In this document: positions 1 through 4,709 of the stretch, piece by piece
Position numbering within the stretch: the first letter of the stretch is position 1
Layout: every line of letters starts with the position of its first letter
Source: an uncultured Clostridia bacterium
Lineage (GTDB): Bacteria; Bacillota; Clostridia; Oscillospirales; Oscillospiraceae
Direction of reading: 5' to 3'
DNA length: 7,603 nt
Assembly (NCBI GenBank): GCA_947177115.1
Contig: CAMWTG010000133.1
Location: 1 to 7,603, forward strand
Made by a program: the position numbers and the translations under genes
The notes under the pieces: model-generated
Seen by the model: the letters and a program-made list of their open reading frames with translations, nothing else
The model's database searches: none
What the model was told of the DNA's origin: nothing

Positions 1-1677
1 ATTCACTATTTCCGCGTAGTCCCGGAATATTGGCGGGACCGCCTGGAAAAACTGAAAGCCTTTGGCTGCAACACGGTGGAGACTTACATCCCGTGGAATA
101 TGCACGAGCCGGAAAAAGGCAGGTTCTGCTTTGACGGGATGCTGGACGTATCCCGCTTTGTCCGTACCGCCCAGGAGCTGGGGCTGTACGTGATCCTCCG
201 CCCTTCCCCCTATATCTGCGCGGAGTGGGAATTGGGCGGACTGCCGGCCTGGCTGCTGGCAGAAGAAGAGATACGGTTCCGGACCTCCTGTCCCGCCTTT
301 CTGGCCCATGTGGAGGACTACTACCGGACGCTGCTCCAGGTCCTGGTCCCTCTGCAGATCGACCGGGGCGGCCCGGTGATTCTGATGCAGGTGGAGAATG
401 AATACGGCTCCTACAGCAACGACAAGGCCTATCTGGGCCGTCTGAGGGACCTGCTGCGGGAGGGCGGCATTACCGTCCCCCTGGTGACCTCCGATGGGCC
501 TGTGCCGGAGAGCCTGAACGGCGGAACTCTTGAGGATGTGACGCCTACTGTCAACTTCGGTTCCCGGACGGAGGAGCAATTTCAGATCCTGAAGGCCTAC
601 CGTCCCGGCGGGCCGCTGATGTGCATGGAGTTCTGGATCGGCTGGTTCGATCACTGGGGCAGCGGCAAACATATGACAGGAGACCTGGAACGCTCCGCCG
701 GGGATCTGGAAAAAATGCTGGAATTGGGGCATGTAAATCTTTACATGTTCCATGGCGGCACCAACTTCGGTTTTATGAACGGCTCCAACTACTATGGCAA
801 ACTGACCCCGGATGTGACCAGCTACGACTATGACGGCGTGCTGACAGAGGACGGGCAGATCACGGAAAAATACCGGCGGTATCAGGAGATCATCTCCCGG
901 TTCCGGACCATCCCCGAGGTGAATTTGTCCGCAGCGATTCACCGGAGGGCCTACGGCGCGCTGCCGGTGCAAGGCCGGGTAAGTCTTTTTTCCGTGCTGG
1001 AGGATCTGAGCGAACCGGTCCCCTCCGTCTTTCCCCGGTCTATGGAACGGCTGGGGCAGAGTTACGGCTATATCCTCTACCGCACCGCGCTGGACACGGA
1101 GGAGCGGCTGGAAAGAATCCGGCTGTGCAGGGCAAACGACCGGGCCCAGATCTTTGTAGCCGGAAAACCGGCGGCTACCCTTTACGACCGGGAACTGCTG
1201 GAGGAACGGGCATTGGATGTTCCCTTTGAGAAGGGCGCGGCGCTGGACATCCTAGTGGAGAACATGGGCCGGGTCAACTATGGTCCCCGGCTGGAGGAGC
1301 AGCGCAAGGGCATTGACCAGGGCGTATTGGTTAACGGACATTGGCACACCGGCTGGCTGCAATACCCGCTGCCTCTGGACCGCATTGACCGGGTGGCGTT
1401 CTCAAAAACGTATCGGGAAGGTCTGCCGGGATTTTACCGCTTCACCTTCTCTGCGGAAACCCTTGGAGATACGTTCCTGGACTTTTCCGGCTGGGGAAAG
1501 GGCTGTGCTTTTGTCAATGGTTTTCACATTGGCCGGTTCTGGGAGCTTGGGCCGCAGAGGCGGCTGTACATTCCCGCGCCGCTGCTCCGGCTTGGGGAAA
1601 ATGAGATCGTTCTCTTTGAGACCGAGGGAAAAACGGCGGACTATATTATTTTATCGGATGAACCGGATATTGGATAA
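1..1677 (+). CDS. GH35 beta-galactosidase, 5' end cut by window edge
   Basis: This enzyme hydrolyses terminal beta-D-galactosyl residues from galactosides by the retaining mechanism of glycoside hydrolase family 35. The frame is open from base 1 and the visible 558 residues begin inside the conserved first strand of the barrel (IHYFRVVPEYWRDRL). By family comparison probably only about 10-20 residues are missing, so the GTG at 76 is internal and not the start. The TIM barrel covers about residues 1-300. The NEYG motif (residues 133-136) carries the acid/base Glu134, and MCMEFWIGWFDHWG carries the nucleophile Glu210; both match the catalytic pair known in GH35. SYDYDG (274-279) is another family motif. 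The C-terminal part (about 350-555) holds the beta-sandwich domains, with GWLQYPLPLD and the final GRFWELGPQRRLYIP segment. A signal peptide cannot be judged because the N-terminus is absent. The exact galactoside substrate cannot be read from sequence. The gene ends with TAA, 252 bases before the next start. Confidence 0.95.
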   Translation: MHYFRVVPEYWRDRLEKLKAFGCNTVETYIPWNMHEPEKGRFCFDGMLDVSRFVRTAQELGLYVILRPSPYICAEWELGGLPAWLLAEEEIRFRTSCPAFLAHVEDYYRTLLQVLVPLQIDRGGPVILMQVENEYGSYSNDKAYLGRLRDLLREGGITVPLVTSDGPVPESLNGGTLEDVTPTVNFGSRTEEQFQILKAYRPGGPLMCMEFWIGWFDHWGSGKHMTGDLERSAGDLEKMLELGHVNLYMFHGGTNFGFMNGSNYYGKLTPDVTSYDYDGVLTEDGQITEKYRRYQEIISRFRTIPEVNLSAAIHRRAYGALPVQGRVSLFSVLEDLSEPVPSVFPRSMERLGQSYGYILYRTALDTEERLERIRLCRANDRAQIFVAGKPAATLYDRELLEERALDVPFEKGAALDILVENMGRVNYGPRLEEQRKGIDQGVLVNGHWHTGWLQYPLPLDRIDRVAFSKTYREGLPGFYRFTFSAETLGDTFLDFSGWGKGCAFVNGFHIGRFWELGPQRRLYIPAPLLRLGENEIVLFETEGKTADYIILSDEPDIG

Positions 1678-1687
1678 TACTCCGCCT

Positions 1688-1796
1688 GACACAAATTCGT
1701 CTGTGTTGGATCAATCGCTTTTATGGGATGAGCGGCGGAGCCGCCGCAGCGTTCAGACGCCGCCCGGCAGGCGGCGCCCTTTCCCATATCAGTGTC
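1688..1796. other. Structured GC-rich element with two hairpins inside a closing stem
   Basis: Directly after the galactosidase gene lies a compact nested structure. TATGGGA (1722-1728) pairs with TCCCATA (1782-1788). Inside are two perfect GC hairpins: GCGGCG/CGCCGC (1732-1737 with 1742-1747, 4-base loop) and CGCCGCC/GGCGGCG (1758-1764 with 1770-1776, 5-base loop). GACAC (1688-1692) can pair with GTGTC (1792-1796), or ACACA (1689-1693) can fold locally with TGTGT (1702-1706). No T-run follows on the plus strand, so it is not a textbook intrinsic terminator, although it could slow polymerase or protect the galactosidase mRNA 3' end. The design resembles dispersed palindromic repeats; whether other copies exist cannot be seen in this window. 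Confidence 0.5.
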
Positions 1797-1845
1797 CCAA
1801 ATTTTCCCAAACGGCATTTTAATTGATTTGCGAACAAAAAAGCCA

Positions 1846-1874
1846 TTGAAAGATTTAGGAAAATGGTGTATGAT
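1846..1874 (+). promoter_or_regulatory. Sigma-70/SigA-type promoter of the chemoreceptor gene
   Basis: The -35 box TTGAAA (1846-1851) and -10 box TATGAT (1869-1874) are separated by exactly 17 bases. Each box differs from consensus at one position. Transcription would start near 1881, giving a leader of about 49 bases before the ATG at 1930. No flagellar sigma-28-like sequence was seen, so the receptor is probably expressed from the housekeeping polymerase. Confidence 0.75.
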
Positions 1875-1884
1875 AGAAGTACCA

Positions 1885-1921
1885 CTTCACTCGCTGTTGG
1901 AATAGCGAAGAAAGACGAGGG
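1885..1921 (+). promoter_or_regulatory. Short leader hairpin and ribosome binding site of the chemoreceptor
   Basis: CGCT (1892-1895) pairs with AGCG (1904-1907) across an 8-base loop. CTT (1885-1887) with AAG (1908-1910) can extend this stem across a bulge. The GAGGG ribosome binding site (1917-1921) sits just below the stem, 8 bases before the ATG. The hairpin is small and leaves the site free, so strong control is not implied. No known riboswitch, including the c-di-GMP type, was recognised here. Confidence 0.4.
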
Positions 1922-1929
1922 AATTTATT

Positions 1930-3615
1930 ATGGGCAAAAGTATCAAGAGAAGCGTTTGGATTCGGGTAGCCGCCGCTTTGGCCTCTGTCCTCCTGTTCAG
2001 CGGGATGATCACCATCAGTATCATCCGTATGGATCGGGCGCAGGAAGCCAATGAGCAGGCCAACGATCTGCTGGACCGCTGCCATCAGGCGGAAACCGCC
2101 CACTACAAATGGTCCAGCAACCTCAGCAACGCCCTGTACGCCAACACCGAGTTTACCGGCAGCACCACGCCAGACACCTGTGTGCTGGGCCAATGGATCT
2201 ACGGTGAGGCAGGCACCACGGACCCGGCCATCCTCTCCCTGCGTTCTGAACTGGAGCCCCTTCATAAGGAGCTCCATGAATCCGCCATCTACGTGCTGGA
2301 GCTGAAGGAGACGAAACCTGTAGAGGCTCGCCTTTATTATCAGGATACCATCCAGAGCAACCTGAATACGCTGGTGGGCAAGCTGGATCAGGTGGTGGCC
2401 CTGCTGGGCGAGGCAAACGACAAGAGCGTGGAACAGATGGGCAGCATTATCGCCATCATGCATGGCACCTCCATCATAGGCCTGTCCCTGGCGCTGATCT
2501 GCCTGATCAGCCTGGTCATTTACGTACTCAATTATGTCGTTAAGCCTATTATTCAGATCAATGAGCGCTGCCGGCCTCTCCATGAGGGCAGGCTGGATCT
2601 GGAGCTGGGGATCACGGCCAAAAACGAAATGGGTACTCTCGCAAATAATCTGGAGCAGTCCATGGGGCGGATCAACAGCTATGTGGCGGACATCAACCGC
2701 ATTATGGGACGGCTCTCCCAAGGGGAGTTTGACGTACATACCTCCGCTCCCTTTATCGGCGATTTCCAGTCCATTGAGGCATCGATTGAAAGCTTTACCG
2801 ATAACATCTCCCTGGCCTTTGCCAATATCCGGCAGGCGGAGCAGCAGGTATCCGGCCATGCGGAATCTCTGTCCAGCGGTGCGCAGAATCTGGCCCAGGG
2901 CGCCACGGAGCAGGCCAGCGCCGTAGAGGAGCTGCAGGCCACGCTGGAAGATCTGCGTAGTACGGCTCAGTCCAATGTCCATGTTGCCGGAATCGCGCAG
3001 CAGAATGCGCGCCTGACCAGCGAACAGGTCCAGCTCAGCAGCCAGCAGATGGAGCAGATGGTTTCCGCTATGGAGGATATTACGCACGCCTCCCAGCAGA
3101 TCGATAAGATCATTGCTACCATTGAAAATATTGCTTTCCAGACCAACATTCTGGCTTTGAACGCCGCCGTGGAGGCCGCCCGGGCTGGCTCTGCCGGCAA
3201 GGGCTTCGCTGTGGTAGCCGATGAAGTCCGTTCTCTGGCTGCCCAGTCCGACCAGGCCGCCAAAGCTACAAAGGACCTGATTGAGAATTCCGTGCAGGCC
3301 ACCAAGAAAGGCCGTCACATTGTGGGCGAAGTATCTGAGAGTCTGGGCAAGACCCTGGAGCTGGTCATCCAATCCAACAGCGGCATTGGTGAGATTGCCA
3401 GCGCCATCGAAGGCGAAGCCACCTCTATTGCCCAAGTAGCGGAGGGAATCGGTCAGATTTCCGCCGTTGTTCAGTCCAACTCCGCCAGCAGCGAGGAGTC
3501 TGCCGCTGTCAGCGCCGAGCTGTTCCATCAGGTCCGGCTGCTGGAAGCCCAGACCAACCAGTTCCATCTTCGCGGAGAACGGAACGGCCCCAGCGGAAGG
3601 GCTCTGCCACAATAA
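1930..3615 (+). CDS. Methyl-accepting chemotaxis protein with CZB-like sensor between its membrane helices
   Basis: This is a transmembrane chemoreceptor of 561 residues that should signal through CheW/CheA. A basic N-terminus precedes TM1 (about 11-33). The external region (about 34-171) carries a CZB-type zinc signature: H58 with YKW, C84 in CVLGQW, and H112 and H116 in HKELH. Spacing is close to the H-C-H-H ligand set known in E. coli DgcZ. TM2 spans about 173-203, followed by a HAMP domain (about 203-255) and a second HAMP-like segment (LSQGEFDV..FIGDF, about 258-300). The cytoplasmic signalling domain has a canonical hairpin tip (about 399-452, with ALNAAVEAARAG and GFAVVADEVRSLA). Glu/Gln-rich segments near 326-336 and 518-530 look like adaptation sites. 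There is no C-terminal CheR-docking pentapeptide. The ATG is supported by GAGGG 8 bases upstream. Zinc or oxidant sensing is inference; the receptor class is certain. No che genes are nearby. Confidence 0.93.
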   Translation: MGKSIKRSVWIRVAAALASVLLFSGMITISIIRMDRAQEANEQANDLLDRCHQAETAHYKWSSNLSNALYANTEFTGSTTPDTCVLGQWIYGEAGTTDPAILSLRSELEPLHKELHESAIYVLELKETKPVEARLYYQDTIQSNLNTLVGKLDQVVALLGEANDKSVEQMGSIIAIMHGTSIIGLSLALICLISLVIYVLNYVVKPIIQINERCRPLHEGRLDLELGITAKNEMGTLANNLEQSMGRINSYVADINRIMGRLSQGEFDVHTSAPFIGDFQSIEASIESFTDNISLAFANIRQAEQQVSGHAESLSSGAQNLAQGATEQASAVEELQATLEDLRSTAQSNVHVAGIAQQNARLTSEQVQLSSQQMEQMVSAMEDITHASQQIDKIIATIENIAFQTNILALNAAVEAARAGSAGKGFAVVADEVRSLAAQSDQAAKATKDLIENSVQATKKGRHIVGEVSESLGKTLELVIQSNSGIGEIASAIEGEATSIAQVAEGIGQISAVVQSNSASSEESAAVSAELFHQVRLLEAQTNQFHLRGERNGPSGRALPQ

Positions 3616-3629
3616 ATTACAATGTCATC

Positions 3630-3671
3630 CCCCCTGTTCGAAACGATGAGTTTCGGACAGGGGGAAATTTT
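3630..3671 (+). terminator. Intrinsic terminator of the chemoreceptor gene
   Basis: A 15-bp stem pairs 3630-3644 with 3650-3664 across the 5-base loop GATGA. The only imperfection is one T-G position, which is a G-U wobble in RNA. A short T-containing tail (AAATTTTG, 3665-3672) follows. The hairpin begins 14 bases after the TAA of the chemoreceptor gene. The T-run is modest but the stem is very stable. Confidence 0.8.
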
Positions 3672-3835
3672 GTATAGTCGACACACTTGAGAATCGGTAA
3701 AAAGGAGGCGGAGGAAAATGCGGTGTGGCAAGGCGGAGAACGCAGGCGGGCTGACGCCTGCCAAGGACGACAACGCAGTCCACACCACATTTTAATCGCC
3801 GAACTTTACCGATTTTCGAGTGTGTCAACTATAAA
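3671..3835. mobile_element. MITE-like element with 31-bp terminal inverted repeats
   Basis: The left end (3671-3701) and the reverse complement of the right end (3805-3835) match at 27 of 31 positions, sharing the core GACACACT..GA.AATCGGTAAA. Nested inside, 3715-3728 is a 14-base inverted repeat of 3780-3793 with one mismatch. At the centre GCAGGCG (3742-3748) pairs with CGCCTGC (3755-3761). The whole 165-bp unit is therefore a long imperfect palindrome able to fold as one cruciform or RNA hairpin. Each end carries TATA-like bases (TATAG and CTATA), compatible with a TA target duplication as made by IS630/mariner transposases, but the symmetry makes the exact boundary ambiguous. There is no transposase, so it would be non-autonomous. 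It sits directly against the chemoreceptor terminator. Mobility is inference; the inverted repeats are seen directly. Confidence 0.7.
3718..3795 (+). CDS. 25-codon small reading frame inside the MITE-like element
   Basis: An ATG at 3718 is preceded by a long purine run containing AAGGAGG and GGAGG (about 3702-3714), an excellent ribosome binding site, although the nearer GGAGG is only 3 bases from the ATG. The frame runs 25 codons to TAA (3793-3795). It starts and stops inside the two inner inverted-repeat arms. The predicted peptide begins MRCGKAENAGGL and ends DDNAVHTTF. It is hydrophilic, with no membrane segment or signal. I do not recognise a family. It could be a genuine microprotein carried by the repeat or a chance frame imposed by the palindrome. 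No promoter for it was identified, and the terminator just upstream would limit read-through from the chemoreceptor gene. Confidence 0.3.
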   Translation: MRCGKAENAGGLTPAKDDNAVHTTF

Positions 3836-3864
3836 GCCTCCCGCATGCAGCGGTGGGCAATGCA

Positions 3865-3900
3865 GAAAATAAGAAGGAGCCGCTGCCTCTCGACAGCGGC
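3865..3900 (-). terminator. Likely terminator for hpf and/or the candidate small RNA
   Basis: GCCGCTG (3879-3885) and CAGCGGC (3894-3900) form a perfect 7-bp GC stem with an 8-base loop. Read leftward, the stem is followed by a T-rich tail (CTTCTTATTTTC), which suits a minus-strand intrinsic terminator, although the T-run is interrupted. It lies about 125 bases beyond the hpf stop codon, and no better terminator is visible closer to hpf. Confidence 0.5.
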
Positions 3901-3930
3901 CCAGGCGGGTGGGATATTGGAAAGCTTCCA
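3865..3930 (-). ncRNA. Candidate small RNA between hpf and the MITE-like element
   Basis: A good minus-strand promoter (3937-3965) would start transcription near 3930. About 30 bases further comes a 7-bp GC hairpin (3879-3900) and a pyrimidine/T-rich tail. The resulting transcript would be about 65 bases, with a small 5' stem-loop GGAA/TTCC near 3918-3928. This promoter-short transcript-terminator geometry is typical of small regulatory RNAs. No RNA family was recognised. A 42-codon frame from the ATG at 3928 has no ribosome binding site, so translation is unlikely. The same hairpin may simply end the hpf transcript. Confidence 0.25.
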
Positions 3931-3936
3931 TAACCT

Positions 3937-3965
3937 ATAATACATCAGGCAAGCCCCTTTGTCCA
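3937..3965 (-). promoter_or_regulatory. Orphan sigma-70-type promoter on the minus strand
   Basis: Read leftward, TGGACA (3960-3965) and TATTAT (3937-3942) each differ from the consensus boxes at one position, and the spacer is 17 bases. No protein gene with a ribosome binding site follows before the MITE-like element. The promoter therefore either serves a small RNA or is fortuitous. Confidence 0.4.
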
Positions 3966-4024
3966 TAGGAGCTTTTGTCGTTTTCTGAGAACCTTTGCCG
4001 TATTCAGGGGATGGTCTAAGAAAT

Positions 4025-4567
4025 TTACTCCTCAATCCCGTCTGTCTCCAGCAAGCCGTAACCACCGTTCTTCCGGCGGTAGACAATGCTGATCACATCA
4101 TCGGTATTGCGGTAAACGAAAAAGTCGTGATCCAGCAGATTCATCTGCAAAATCGCCTCGTCCTCGCTCATGGGCTTGACGGCCACATGCTTGGTGCGGA
4201 CCACCTGAAACTCGGTTTCTTCGCTGACATCAAACTCGGCGGGGACGGCGGGAGCCAGGGCCTCCTGACGCAGGCGCTTGGAGAGGCGGGTCTTGTTCTT
4301 GCGGATCTGGCGGTCAATGGTGGAGCAGGCGGCGTCAATGGCGCCTCGCATGTCGCCGTCTCTGGAATCCTCCTGGGCGCGGAAGAGGGTGCTGCCGCTG
4401 CGGATGGTGATTTCAACAACGCAGCGATGGCCCTTTTCCACCGCGAAGGTCACAAGCGCGCTGGCATCCTCCCTGAAATAGCGGTCCAGCTTGGAGATTT
4501 TCTTCTCGGCGTACTCCTTGATGGAATCGTTGAGGGATACCTTTTTGCAGGTAAATGTGAACTTCAT
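4025..4567 (-). CDS. hpf: Long-form ribosome hibernation promoting factor (HPF)
   Basis: HPF binds the decoding region of the 30S subunit and pairs 70S ribosomes into inactive 100S dimers in stationary phase or stress. The 180-residue protein has both domains of the long form. The N-terminal S30AE/RaiA-like domain (about 1-95) includes DMRGAIDAACSTIDRQIRKNKTRL (72-95). A linker (about 96-117) leads to the C-terminal dimerisation domain (about 118-175) with VAVKPM, DHDFFVYRN and YRRKNGGYGLLE. The ATG at 4567 is chosen because AAAGGAG (4575-4581) lies 7 bases upstream. An in-frame GTG at 4606 lies between the -10 box and the expected transcription start, so it cannot be used from that promoter. 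The gene is transcribed toward the chemoreceptor. The solute-binding lipoprotein gene lies upstream on the same strand, 142 bases away and with its own promoter. Confidence 0.96.
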   Translation of the reverse strand: MKFTFTCKKVSLNDSIKEYAEKKISKLDRYFREDASALVTFAVEKGHRCVVEITIRSGSTLFRAQEDSRDGDMRGAIDAACSTIDRQIRKNKTRLSKRLRQEALAPAVPAEFDVSEETEFQVVRTKHVAVKPMSEDEAILQMNLLDHDFFVYRNTDDVISIVYRRKNGGYGLLETDGIEE

Positions 4568-4584
4568 ACGATCGCTCCTTTCAT
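4564..4584 (-). CDS. Six-codon leader frame overlapping the hpf start
   Basis: An ATG at 4584 opens the frame M-K-G-A-I-V followed by TGA (4566-4564). The TGA overlaps the hpf ATG in the form ATGA, the classic arrangement for translational coupling. It has its own AAAGGAG (4589-4595), 4 bases before the ATG, which is closer than ideal. A second AAAGGAG lies inside the frame and serves hpf. The two AAAGGAG..ATG units look like a tandem repeat. Ribosomes on the leader could mask or feed the hpf site. Translation is not demonstrated, and the shape could be chance. Confidence 0.3.
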   Translation of the reverse strand: MKGAIV

Positions 4585-4607
4585 GGTTCTCCTTTGAGGG
4601 TAGCACT

Positions 4608-4636
4608 AGTATACCATTTTTTGTCTGATTTGTACA
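4608..4636 (-). promoter_or_regulatory. Promoter of hpf
   Basis: Read leftward, the -35 box TGTACA (4631-4636) matches TTGACA at 4 of 6 positions. The -10 box TATACT (4608-4613) matches 5 of 6, and the spacer is 17 bases. Transcription should start near 4601, giving a leader of about 33 bases that contains the six-codon frame. No clear stress-sigma sequence was seen. Confidence 0.7.
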
Positions 4637-4709
4637 GTCCTATTTTTCAAGAGATGGATTTTTTAGCAATCTTCGCAGAGGCGGACCGGGCAGGGGCCGG
4701 TTTTGTCCG

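Noticed and set aside
1881..1929. A c-di-GMP or other riboswitch in the chemoreceptor leader
   Set aside because: The leader is only about 49 bases, too short for known aptamers, and holds only one weak hairpin.
1855..3612. A 585-codon open frame antisense to the chemoreceptor gene
   Set aside because: It mirrors the codon pattern of the chemoreceptor gene, which has unmistakable domains, a ribosome binding site and a promoter. The antisense product has no recognisable domains.
3805..3835. TTGACA in the right end of the MITE-like element as an inward promoter
   Set aside because: Only a 14-base spacing to TAAAGT is available and no -10-like box lies at 16-18 bases.
3829..4086. An 85-codon minus-strand frame between hpf and the repeat
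   Set aside because: It overlaps the end of hpf in another frame, has no ribosome binding site, and its end is made of repeat sequence.
3995..4597. A 200-codon plus-strand frame opposite hpf
   Set aside because: It is the antisense shadow of hpf, whose two domains are complete and conserved.
4568..4606. Alternative upstream GTG start for hpf at 4606
   Set aside because: It lies just beside the -10 box, upstream of the expected transcription start, and lacks a ribosome binding site. The MKFTF start has both leader and binding site.
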